Origin: Penium margaritaceum
Lineage: Eukaryota > Streptophyta > Zygnematophyceae > Desmidiales > Peniaceae
Direction: 5' to 3'
NCBI GenBank assembly: GCA_023375785.1
Contig: SZWC01001168.1
Span: 97,316-161,315 of the forward strand
Length of the DNA stretch: 64,000 nt
The position numbers and the translations under genes were made by a program. Positions 43,741 through 55,330 of this stretch are shown here, piece after piece. The stretch's first letter is position 1. Each line of letters begins with the position of its first letter. The notes beneath the pieces are model-generated. The model saw nothing but the letters and a program-made list of their open reading frames with translations, was not told the DNA's origin and ran no database searches.

Positions 43741-46700
43741 CAAAGTCTGGCATGTCGCTGAAGGAGAAGGCGGATCTGGCGTGGTACAAGGACTCAGGGT
43801 GTACGAAGAATCTGATGCACCATAAGGAGTGGTTTACGCAGCTGCTCTCCATTCCTCCCTGACCAATTGCTTTGGGTGATGATCAGGTGGTGTATGCTAA
43901 AGGGATTGGGATGGTGGAGATGTGGTTAGTGACCCCGCGTGGCATTGAAGTGGGAGTGTTCTATGGCGTGCTATATGTACCTGATGTTGCGTTCAACCTT
44001 CTCTTAGTGTCCTCTCTCACCAAGACAGAATTGTAATTCGTCTTTGACGATGAATATGGCTACATCCTTGACAAGGAAACAAGAGAGGAGTTGGCTTGGT
44101 CGGTGAAGGATGGCAACATGTACCGCCTGTTGGGGGCGACCAAGATCTCGCGTGAACACAGTCTTGAAACAGTGGTGCAAGCCACAAATGGTGAAATCTG
44201 ACATGTGAGCTATGTCCACATTGGCATGCGCGCCTTTGCAGCAACTTCAAACAAAGCAGATGGTATGTGACTTGCCCACCATCTCTAACTTTGAGCAGCA
44301 GTTGTGAATCTGTTGTTTGGAGGGAAAGCAGCATCGCGAGGCATTCTCAGAAGTAGGAGAGTGTGCAAAGGAGTTGTTGGAGCTAGTCCACACAAACACG
44401 TGTGGCTCAATGCAGACCTAGAGCTTTGGAGGCTCTAGGTATTTTCTCACCTTCATTGATCATTTCAGCCGTTACACTGCTGTGTAGTTCCTTTCCTCCA
44501 AGGACCAATGCTTTGACAAGTTCAAGGAGTTCAAGGAAATGTTGGAGAACCCGACTGGCAAGAAGATCAAGGTGTTGCGCAGTGACCGTGGCAGAGAGCC
44601 CCTGAGCAAGGAGTTCCGGGACTACCTCGCAACAGCACGTATCAAGACACACCAGACCGCGCCATACTCGCCGCAAAAGAACGGCATAGCAGAATGCGCA
44701 AACCGCACCATCATTGAGTCAGCGCGCTCCATGCCGCACACGGCTTGGCTCACCTATGACTTATGGGCCCAAGTAGTGAGCACTTCGGTGTACATCAAGA
44801 ACCGTAGTCCAACCAAGGCCTTGGAGCAGATGATGCTGTACAAGGCGTGGTTCGGCAAGAAGCCGAGCGTCGGTCATCTTCGCGCATTTGGTGGCTTTGC
44901 ACACATGCACGTGCCCAAGGAGAAGGGGAAAAAATGGGACGCGAAGAGTGCACAGATGCTGACGATGGGGTGTGACGTGGCAAGGAAGGCGTATCCTCTC
45001 TATGAGAGGGATATCAGCCACGTCATCATCTCTAGGGATATTGTTTTCAACGAAAGTAACGTCATTGGCACCAATATCATCTACGAAGAGGTAGCAGAAC
45101 CAAGAAATGATGAAGTAGTGGGAGCAGACTTTCTCCCTGACCCTGCATCTCTTTAACCTTCCTCTATTGTGACAGTGGGAGAACCTCTCTACTCTCCCAT
45201 GTTTGATGCAGCAGATACAGTGGCCTCATCCGCAGAAGCAGAGGAGGATGATGCACCACCATCTACAGCAGCAGTTGTACGTGCAACATCGCGCCAGCCG
45301 CCCGCTAAAGTTCTGGCACCAGGTCGCAGGTACTCTCTCATGGTGTGCTATAAGCCTGGTGAGCGCGGGAATTTTTGGATGCTCCAAAAACCAGACCAGA
45401 TCAACGTCGCAGTTGCAGCACACTCTGATGAGCCGACTTCGTACTAGGAGGCCATGGCTGCACCAGATGCAGCACATTGGGAGCAAGATGTGCAGCATGA
45501 GATACAGTTGCAGGTTGACAACGGTACGTGGGAGCTGACTGAATGTCCACCTGGATGCAAGGTAAGCAAGTGCAAGTGGGTGTTCAAGAAGAAGAGGGGT
45601 GCAGATGGCAACCTTGAAAAGTACAAGGCGAGGCTGGTCGCCAAGGGCTACTTGCAACACGAAAGCATGGACTACATGGAAACCTTTTCTCCTCTTGCAA
45701 AGGTTGCCTCTGTGTGCACGCTCCTTTCTTATGCAACAGCTGAGGACTTCAAGATTCACCACATGGATGTCAAGACGACATTCTTGAATGGTGAGTTGGA
45801 GGAGGAAATCTACATGGAGTAGCCAGATGAATTGGTCATGGATGGCCAGGAGCACCTGGTTTCAAATTTGCAGAAGTCAGTGTACGGCCTCAAGCAAGCG
45901 TGACGTGCTTGGATGCGGCGGTGCAGTGCACGGGGTTCGAGCGCAGTGAATGTGACTACAGTGTCTATCGTTGGCAGCATGGGCATGAGATCCTCATGAT
46001 CATTGTATATTTGGATGACATGCTCCTCCTTTCCAACAGCATGTTAGCATTGCAACAGTTCAAGAGGCCATACAAAAACGCTTCCAGATGTCTGATCTCT
46101 AGGAGGCGTCATACTTCCTCGGTATCCAGATCCGATGTGTTCGCATATCACGCTCTCTCTCGCTACAACGAAACCGCAACATCAAGGATGTCTTGCAGCG
46201 CTTCGGCATGACAGAGGAAAAACCAATCAGCACGCCACTAGAATTCACAGTAGTACCTCGTGAGCTTCAATGGAGAACTGGATGTACCTGAGCGGCAGAA
46301 GTACCAGAGCGCCGTAAAAAATCTGATGTACCTGATGGTGGTAACCAGGCCAGACCTCGCACAGGCTGTGAGCACTGTGAGCCAGCACATGGCAAACCCC
46401 GGACCTAAGCACCAGAAGGGAGTGAAGCAGATCTTCCGCTGCCTTGCTGGAACCATCAACAGCTGCATCATCTACAACCGCAACGACAATGATTTCATCG
46501 GATACACCGACGCAGATTGGGCTTCAAACTCTGAGGACCGTAAGTTCATCTCTGGACATGTATTCCTTATGAATGATGGTGACATTAGCTGGTGCATCAA
46601 GCGGCAGGTGGTCGTGGCCACCTCAAGCACAGAAGCTGAATACGTCTCTCAGAATTGGAGCCTATGAAGAAGCTTGGCTTCAACGTCTCATGGTAGAGAT

Positions 46701-46959
46701 GAGTGGGAGTGCAACATTTCCAATTCCTGTGCACGTGGACAACCAGAGCGGAATCGCACTTGCCAAGAATCCCGAGCACCATGCATGCACCAAGCACATT
46801 GACATCACATATCAGTTCATCAGGCACATGGTGCAGGAGGGTGCTATCAAGCTCAAATTCACTCCAACCAGCAAACAGGTCGCTCATTTCCGCACCAAGC
46901 CAGTGACCCCTAAGAAGAAGCATTTTTGCATGAAGGCATGTGGACTCAGCCCACTCTAG
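43741..46959 (+). pseudogene. II-g pol: protease, integrase, reverse transcriptase, RNase H (fossil)
   Basis: Protease: WYKDSGCTKNLMHHKEWF near 43775-43830, with the DSG catalytic motif. Pre-integrase: VAFNLL and VSSLTK near 43990-44020. Integrase: MQTQSFGGSRYFLTFIDHF near 44410-44465, VLRSDRGREPLSKEFRDYL near 44570-44630 and NRSPTKALEQMMLYKAWFGK near 44800-44860. Reverse transcriptase: KCKWVFKKKRGADGNLEKYK near 45570-45625, HHMDVKTTFLNGELEEEIYM near 45757-45820 and VYLDDMLLLSN near 46005-46035. RNase H: YTDADWASNSEDRK near 46502-46545 and STEAEYVS near 46626-46650. It ends near 46959 just before the polypurine tract. Complete in content, broken over several frames. Confidence 0.88.
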
Positions 46960-46978
46960 CTGCGGAAAAGTGGGAGAT

Positions 46979-47716
46979 TGTTGGAAGAGGCACCATCTAG
47001 CTCAGTTTGAGGTCCATAGGAGCAAGTTCAAGGAAACTACCAGATGCCTGCTTTGATCGTCAATCCGACCTCACCATTGGAAAGATGAGGTGGCAAAACG
47101 TTTTCTGTCCAAGTTTTGGGCCGATCCAACAATCGGATTGTGAGATATGAAATTTTTAAGTTTCTAGGATCATCGACCGCCGGTATCTGGCTAACCATGG
47201 GCGACGACTCCATGCCTTAGCCTGAGAAAAGAAAAAGGCAAGAGGTCCAGGATCAAGACCCGATGGGAGAAACATCCAAAAAGGTCCTAGATTCTTGGGT
47301 TGCCTTGTCAGAGTGTGCTGACTAGGGAAAAGGTACCTCTCCTTACTTTTTATGTGAGGTGAGATCCTTGTGTGCTACCCATGGACACATGGCGATTATC
47401 CATGGGATTGTGGGTTATGTGACTACTAGAAGTGTTCTATGAGAGCATTTTCTAGCTCTCTAGATCGTCTGTGAGTTGTCAGCGTGATTGCTAGGCTGAT
47501 TTCCTCTCTTGTGTGAGATCATGGACTATAGTGTGTGAGCCTTAGCCTCCATGGCTAAGTGGTATAGCTTGTGAGAGGCCTGACTTGCCCAAGCACTAGG
47601 TCTATATTTACTTCATCATTTTGAGTGATTGAACAACAGTTCTTTAGCCCAAGTGATATCCTTCTAGTCCCACATGTTTGCTGCTCCAAGACTCCCTCTC
47701 TCCTTGAGTTCCAACA
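46979..47716 (+). repeat. 3' LTR of II-g, 738 bp
   Basis: It begins TGTTGGAAGAGG directly after the polypurine tract and ends GAGTTCCAACA. Followed by the second copy of the target duplication. Confidence 0.92.
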
Positions 47717-50186
47717 ATCTTCGCTATGAGACGCTGAAGCCAAACGACTTCTTTGGCATCAAAGCCGAAAGAGACGTACTCAGCTTCCGCGCTTGAGGTG
47801 GCCACAACCACTTGCCGCTTGCTACACCAGCAGATGGCCGCGCGATTCATGAGGAACACATGTACAGAGATTGACTTGCGGTCCTCGAGGTTTGAAGCCC
47901 TATCTGTGTCTATGTAGCCAATGTTGCTGTTGTTGCCGTTGTAGGTGATGCCGATGTTGATGGTTCTAGCAAGGTAGCAGATGATCTACTTCACTGCCTT
48001 CTGGTGCTCAGGTCCGGGATTAGCTATGTGTTGGCTCATAGTGCTCACAACTTGTGCCAGGTCTGGCCTGGTTACAACCACCAGGTACATGCGACTACCG
48101 ACAACACTCTGGTACTTCTGCCGCTTAGCTGCATCTACTTCTGCACTAAAGCTCACGAGATACCGTCGCATCTCCAACGTTGTGCCGATGGATTTGGCCT
48201 CTGCCATGCCAAACCTGTACAAGACATCCTTGATGTAGCGACTCTGTTGTAGCGAGAGAGAGAGCGTGATTTGTTGTCACGCTTGATCTGGATGCCGAGG
48301 AAGTATGATGCTTCCCCCAGATGAGACATCTAGAAGCGCTCCTTCATGGCCTCCTTGAACTCATGCAGTGTAGACATGCTGTTGGAAAGGAGGAGCATGT
48401 CATCCACACAGACAATGATGATGAGGACCTCATGCTCATGCTGCTAGCAATACACGCTATAGTCAAACTCACTGCGCTCAAACCCCATGCACTGCAACGC
48501 CGCATCCAACTTCTGGCTCGAAGCATGCGACGCTTGCTTGAGGCCATACAACGACTTCTCCAACTTGCAAACCTGGTGCTCCTGGCCATCCATGACGAGC
48601 CCCTCCAGCTACTCCATGTAGATCTCCTCCTCCAAGTCACCATTCAAGAATGTCATCTTGACTTCCATGTGGTGAACCTCAAAGTCCTCAGGTGCTGCAT
48701 ACAAGAGGAGCGTACAAACAGAGGCAAACCTTACAACAGGAGCAAAGGTTTCTTTGTACTCAATGCCCTCCTGCTGTGAGTAGTCCTTGGCGACCAGCCT
48801 CGCCTTGTACTTTTCCAATTTCCCATCTACTCCACGCTTCTTCTTGAAAACCCACTTGCACTTGATCACCTTGCGTCCAGGTGGACGCTCAGTCAGCTCC
48901 CACTTGCCATTATCGAGCTTGACTGTATCTCTTGCTACATAGCTTGCGCCCAATCTGTAGCATCTCGTGCAGCCATGGCCTCCTTGTATGGCATTGGCTC
49001 ATCAAAATCTGCTGTAACTACAACGTTCAACTGTTCTAGTTTCGAAAGCATCCATAAATGGCCGCACTCATCAGGCTTGTAGCGCACCCTCAGAGGGTGC
49101 TTGCAACCTGGTGCTACAGAATTAGCGGGCGGCTTGCATAGTGCTACTGGCACAACTACTACTGCTAGTGATGCTACATCTCCTTTCTCTGCTTATGTTG
49201 ATGCGGCCGTTGTATCTATTGCATCAGACATGGGAGAGTAGAGTGGTTCTCCCACTGTCACAATAGAGGAAAGGTCAAGAGAGACAGGGTCAGAGAGAGT
49301 GTTTGCTCCCGCTACTTCATCAGCTACTGATTATACTGCCTCTTTGCAGATGATGTTGGAGCCGATGACATTTCTTTCGTTAAAAACGACATCCCTAGAG
49401 ATGATGACGTTGCCTGTATCCCTCTCGCAGAGGCAATAGACCTTACTTGCCATGTCATAGCCAATCATCAGCATCTACGCACTCTTCACATCCCACTTCT
49501 GCTGCTTTTCCTTTGGCACGTGCATGTGTGCCAAGCTGCCAAATGTGCAAAGATAACCCACGCTCGGCTTCTTGCTGAATTATGCCTTGTACAACGTCAT
49601 CTGCTCCAGCGCCTTAGTTGGACTACGGTTCTTGATGTAGACCATAGTGCTCACGGCTTCGGCCCTGAAGTCTTAGGTCAGCCGAGCCGCATGTAGCATA
49701 GAGCGTGCCGACTAAACAATGGTGCGGTTTGCACGTTCTCCTACACCGTTTTGCTACGGCAAGTATGGCACAGTTTGCTGCGCCCTGATGCCAACTGCTA
49801 CGAGGTAGTCCTAAAAGTTCTTGCTCAGGCATTCTTTGCCTCGGTCGCTGCGCTGTGCCTTGATCTTCTTGCGGATCTAGTTTTCCACCATTGCCTTGAA
49901 TTCCTTAAATGTGTCAAAGCACTTGTTCTTAGAAGTAAGGAAGTACACAGTAGTGTAACGGCTAAAATCCTCAATGAAGGTTGTAAAATACCTAGAGCCT
50001 CCAAAGCTCTGGGTCTGCATCGGGCCAGAAAAGCATGTTTGGACCAGCTCCAGCACCTCCTTCACGTGCTCCCCAGCTCAAGAGAATGCCTCCCTGTACT
50101 GCTTCTCCTCCAAACAACCAATGCACAATTGCTGCTCAAAGTTGTAGATGGTGGACAAGTCACGAACCATCTGATTCGTTTGGTCC

Positions 50187-50354
50187 AGGGTCTCAAAATG
50201 ACGGTCTCAAAATGACGATCAGAGTAGGCATCTGGTAGTTTCATGGAACTTGCACCTATGACGGTCTGAAAATGACGATGAGAGTAGGCATCTGGTAGTT
50301 TCATTGAACTTGCTCCTATGGACCTGAAACTGAGCCAGAAGGCCTTATGTCCTT
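50187..50354 (-). repeat. Minisatellite stub and doubled LTR tail at block B edge
   Basis: Two TCTCAAAATGACGG-type units are followed by GATCAGAGTAGGCATCTGG and the LTR tail. Then, near 50258, a unit-like GACGGTCTGAAAATGACG leads into a second copy of the same LTR tail. So the 80-base LTR tail plus unit is present twice. In II-a the tail is present once and the array is 2.4 kb long. Confidence 0.85.
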
Positions 50355-53300
50355 GAATCTCCTGCTTTTTCACAGTCAAAGTGGGTTGAGTCCACATACC
50401 TTCACGCAGAACTGCTGCTTCTCACGAGTCACTGACTTGGTACAGAAATCAGCGACCTGCTTGCCTGTTGGAGTGAACTCCAGCTTGATAACATCCTCTT
50501 ACACCATGTGCTTGATGAAGTGATAGGCAATGTCGATGCATTTGGTGTGAGCATGGTGCTCGCGATTCTTGGAGAGTGTGATTGCACTCTGGTTGTCCAT
50601 GTGCATGGGAACCGAAACTGCTGCACTCCCACTCATCTTTGCCATGAGATGTTGGAGCCAAATTGCTTCCATGGCTTCAAAAGCAAGAGAGATGTACGCA
50701 GCTTCCTTGTTTGAGGTGGCCATGACCACATGCCGCTTGTTGTACCAGCTGATGGCCCCGTCATTCATGAGGAACACATGTCAAGAGATGGACTTGCGAT
50801 CCTTAGGGTTTGAAGCCCAATCTTCATGTGTGTAGCCGATGATGCTATTGTTATTGCTGTTGTAGGTGATGTCGATGTTGATGGTTCCGGCAAGGTAGCA
50901 AAAGATCCGCTTCATTACCGTCTAGTGCTCAAGTCCAGGTTAGCCATGAGTTGGCACATAGCGTTCACAGCCTGTGCAAGGTCTGGTCTAGTTGCCACCA
51001 TCAGGTACATGAGACTACACACAGTACTCTCGTACGTTTGCCGCTCAGTTGCATCTCCTTCTCCACAAAAGCATACGAGATACTACCGCGTCTCCAGTGA
51101 CGTGTCGATGGCTTTGGCCTCTGCCATGCCAAATCTGTGTAAGATATCCTTGATATACCAACTATGATGTAATGAAAAAGATCGTGATTTGCGGTCACAC
51201 GTGATCTGGATGTGGAGGAAGTATGATGCCTCTAAGAGATCAGACATCTGGAAACGCTTCTTTATGGCCTCCTTGAACTCCTATAGTGTAGACACACTAT
51301 TGGAAAGGAGGAGCATGTCATCCACATAGACAATGATCATGAGGATCTCATGCCCATGCTGCCAGCAATAGACACTACAGTCATAATCGCTGTGCTCGAA
51401 CCCCATGCATTAGAGTGCCGCATCCAACTTCTGGTTCCAAGCATGCAATGCTTGCTCGAGGTCGTAGAGCAAATTCTGTAGCTTGCAAACCAGGTACTCC
51501 TGGCCATCCGTAACAAACCTCTCAAGTTTCTCTATGTAGATTTCCTCCTCCAAGTCACTATTCAAGAATTCCATATTGACATCCATGTGGTGAATCTCGA
51601 GACCTCAGGTGTTGCATAAGAGAGGAGCGTACCCACAGAGGCAAACTTTGGAACAGGGATAAAGGTTTCTATCTAGTTGATGCCCTCCTACTGCGATTAG
51701 CCCTTGGCAACCAGCCTCGCCTTGTGTTTTTCTAGGTTACCATTTGCTCCTTGCTTCTTCTTGAACACCCGTTTGCACTTGAAAACCTTGCATCTAGGTG
51801 GACACTCAGTCAGCTCCCATGTGCCATTGTCCAGCTGTGATTGTATCTCCTACTACACAGCTTGCGCCCAATCTACTGTATCTGGTGCAGCCATGGCCTA
51901 CTTGTATGACATTGGCTCATTTGAATCTGTTGCAACTAGAGCGTTCATCTATTCTGGTTTCTGCAGCATCCACAAATGGCCGCGCTCACTAGGCTTGTAG
52001 CTCAGTCTGAGGGGATACCTGTGACCTAGTGTTGGAGCGTTAGCTGGCGGCTGGCGTGGTGCTGCTGGCATAACTGCTGCTTGTGGTGGTGTTGCATCTC
52101 CTTCCTTTGGTTCTGTGAATGATACCGTTGTATCTCTTGCATCAGACATGGGAGAGTAGAGTGGTTCTCCCAATGTCACAATAGAGGAAGGGTCACAAGA
52201 GATGGGATCAAGGAGAGTGTCTTCTCCCACTACTTCGTCAGCTGCTGGTTCTGCTGCCTCTTTACGGATGATATGGTGTCGATGACGTTACTTTATTTGA
52301 AAGTGACATCCTTAGAGATGATGACGTGGCATGTATTCCTCTCGTAGAGTCGATAGGCCTTACTTGCCACGTTATAGCCAATCATCAGTATCAGCGCGCT
52401 CTTCGTGTTTCACTTCTGTTGCTTCTCATTGGATACATGCATGTGTACCAAGCTGTCAAATGTGCGAAGATGGCCCACGCTTGGCTTCTTGCCAAACCAC
52501 GCCTCATACGACGTCATTTGCTCCTGTGCCTTAATTGGACTCCGGTTCTTGATATAGACTGCAGTACTCATGGCTTCGGCCTAGAAGTAGTAGGTCAGCC
52601 GAGCCGTGTGTAGCATGCAGCGCGTGGACTCAACGATGGTGCGGATGGCACGTTCTGTTATTCTGTTGTGCTGCAGGAAGTATGGCGCAGTACGTTGCAC
52701 CTTGATCCTAGCTGCTGCGATGTTATTATGGAAATCTTTGCTTTGGTATTCTACATCAGGACCGCTACGTAGCACATTGATGTTCTTGCTAGTCTCATTA
52801 TCCACCATTGCCTTGAAATTGCCAATGCACAACTATGACTCAAAATTGGACATGATGAGCAAGTCACGCACCATCTGGTTGTTTGAAGCTGCTGCAAGGT
52901 GCGCATGCTGATGTGGCCATAATGCGCATGCCAGATTTTTCCATCTGTTGCCTGCATCACTAGAATAAGACTCTGCTTATGCACAAATTTGGTTGTCCCC
53001 AACAAGCGGTATATGTCGCCTTCCTTCACCGACCTGGCTAGCTCCTCTCTTGTTTCTGTGTCAAGGATGTAGCCATGTTTGTCGTGAAAGATGACTCGCA
53101 GTCCTGTGTTGGTGAGGGAGGATACTGAGAGAAGGTTGAACGCAGCATCAGGTACACACAGCACGCCATTGAACACTCCCCCTTCAATGCCACATGGGGT
53201 CTCAAACCACATATCCACAATCCCAATCCTCTTTTCATATACCACCCAATCATCATCCAAAGCAATAGGTCGGGGGGATTGAGAGCAGCTGCGTAAATCA

Positions 53301-55330
53301 CTCATTATGGTACGTCAATCTCTTGGTGCACCGTGAGTCCTTGTACCAGGCCAGATCCGCCTTCTTCATTTGCGATATGTCGGACTTTGCCATGAAGAGA
53401 CGGTCGCACACCTCCTTTGCCATGTTCATGTTGCCAAAGTGGCACATGCCGGTCTGGTTCTGCTGCTGCTGCTGGCCCTGTTGTGACTACTGCTACTAGT
53501 GCTATGGAGACTAGTGCTTTTGCTGCTGTTGCGAGGACTGTTGCTGCTTTCTTGTCCCTCTTGAACTTGAAACAATCTTTCTTGTAGTACCCCTCTTTCT
53601 TGCAATAGTGGCACTTGCCTTTCGTCTTGCCTCTCTGCTGCCTACACTGCTGTTGCTATTGGTTGCGTGAGCCCATGGCCATAAATGCTGCTTCACTACT
53701 ACTGTCCACATTGCACTTTGCTGCATCATGACGCAGTTCCACCTGCACCAGGTGCGTGCAGATGAAGTCTAGGTCGAGAGTTGGCTGGTATTCCAACATC
53801 TCTCGCATAGCGTCGTAGCTTGTTGGGAGTCCCTCCAGCAAGAGGAGTATGAAGCACGTCTCTTCTAGAGGGATGCCTGCCGCTTTCACCTACTTTACCA
53901 GCTCATTTGTGCTATCCAAGTATGCGTCCATTCCCTCACCAGCCTTCATTTTCAATGCCATCATTGTCTCCTCCAAAAGCACGAGGAATGTAGGGTCTTT
54001 GCTCTCATACTTCTTGCACAACGCGTCCCACCCCTCTTTTGCAATAGCCTTGTCACTCACATACTGAAGATGTAGGTTGGAGATGGTATTGACAAGCAAC
54101 CTACACGCTTCCGTGTCCTTCTTCTTCCACTCCTCATATGTCGCTGTTGCAGTTGTAGATAAACTCACATCTAATGCACCTTTCTGCGCTGTCTTCCCCG
54201 CCAAAACCTGTACTGTAGTGATGCCTTTTGCCTTTGGATCTGGGGCTGACTCGTCGCCGCTCACCACCTTCCACAAGCCCCTCTCTTCCAAAAGGAGGTG
54301 GGTACGGATCTTGCAAAACGTGAAGTTGGTACGTTTCTCCAGCCTCTCCAATGGCTGGGCACCTTTCACAACAGCTCTTGCTGCCATTTTGAGCCTTGGG
54401 AATGCTTACCGCTAGATTTGGGTACAGCGTTACCCTTGCTTTTGCTGCTATCTCTACCAAAAATCTGTCTGGCAGAAAATGGACTGTAGATACTAGCAGA
54501 TTGGGAATTTGGAAAAACATAGCCTAGCACTACAAAACTCAGCTCAACACCTTTCAAATCGACCCATAAAAGAGGGTATGCTTCTACTCCTACTCCAACT
54601 CGGATAAGGCAGCATGTAAACGGCGTTCCTCTTGAGGAAGTTCATGGAATACAAACATTTTTACACCAATGAAATGCTTAGGAAAAACAATGCAATTCGC
54701 ATGTGCCACATCTTAAATTTGACAAAGAAAACAGGGAGTTATGGTCATTAGAAGGCGACAATCTTACTCATAGAAAAGAGTGTAGCCCTGGCCAACCTTG
54801 CTTTGAGCATACCTCTCAATCCAATCGATGGATTTTTAGGATTTTGGGTTTGTTGGACAACGTGTCTCATGAAACTGAAGACCGAGTGGTTGATTGTCAA
54901 ACTTGGTCAAGGTTTGAGCCTAACTGATCAGTTTCAAAGTAACGACCTGAGGGGCTCAAGCTGGCAGAACTTGGCTCTGATACAAAATGTTGGAACAAGA
55001 GGAGAGAGGGAGCCTTGTAGCAGCGAGAATGCGAGACTGAAAGGGCATGAGTTGTACTGAAGAATGGTTGCTGAACCACTCAAAATGATGGAGTGCACAT
55101 AGAGCTAGAGCTTGGGCAAGTCAGCCCACTCACAAGCCACACCACTTAGCCATGGAGGCTAAGGCTCACACTCTAGAGTCGACAATCTCACATGAGAGAG
55201 GAAATCAGCCTAGTAATCAGGCTGACCAGTCACAAATAACCAGGAGAGCACGAGAATGCTCTCTTGGCTCACTCCTAGTGGTCACAAAACCCATAATCCC
55301 ATGGAGAATCGCCATGTCTCCATGGCTAGC
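50187..55330 (-). mobile_element. Copia element II-h (block B partner of II-a)
   Basis: Read leftward: LTR tail, RNase H (about 50370-50835, EAAYISLAFEAMEAIWLQHL), reverse transcriptase (about 50840-52000), linker with EPLYSPMSDA near 52150, integrase (about 52330-52830, shorter than in II-a), pre-integrase (IWHAHYGHISMRTLQQLQT near 52880-52950), protease region (53000-53380, FNLLSVSSLTNTGLRV), zinc-knuckle and Gln-rich part (53460-53640), gag (start MAARAVVKGAQPLERL at 54387), leader, primer site near 54971, and LTR fragment 54988-55330. Gag is readable over about 165 residues. Broken several times. Confidence 0.87.

Larger units (their letters stand above)
41357..47716 (+). mobile_element. 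Structurally whole copia element II-g, 6.36 kb
   Basis: It has both LTRs (41357-42092 and 46979-47716), an iMet primer site (TTGGTATTAGAGCCAA from 42094), leader, gag, protease, integrase, reverse transcriptase, RNase H and a polypurine tract (GCGGAAAAGTGGGAGAT, ending 46978). The flanking bases ATCTC (41352-41356) and ATCTT (47717-47721) form a 5-bp target duplication with one difference. It inserted into II-f in the opposite direction. All parts are present, but it is broken in several places. The two LTRs differ at roughly one base in eight to ten over the first 350 bases by eye, so the insertion is old. Confidence 0.92.
40364..50186 (-). mobile_element. Copia element II-f, split by II-g
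   Basis: The 3' LTR is 40364-41073 (TGTTGGAAC...GTCTAACA), then the polypurine tract complement and the end of RNase H up to 41356. II-g is then inserted (41357-47716). Sequence resumes with the rest of RNase H (47717 to about 47960), reverse transcriptase (about 47960-48960, FEVHHMEVKMTFLNGDLEEE), linker, integrase (about 49380-50060, GPMQTQSFGGSRYFTTFIED) and part of pre-integrase. At 50187 it is cut by block B. Gag and the 5' LTR are not seen. Broken in several places besides the insertion. Confidence 0.85.
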
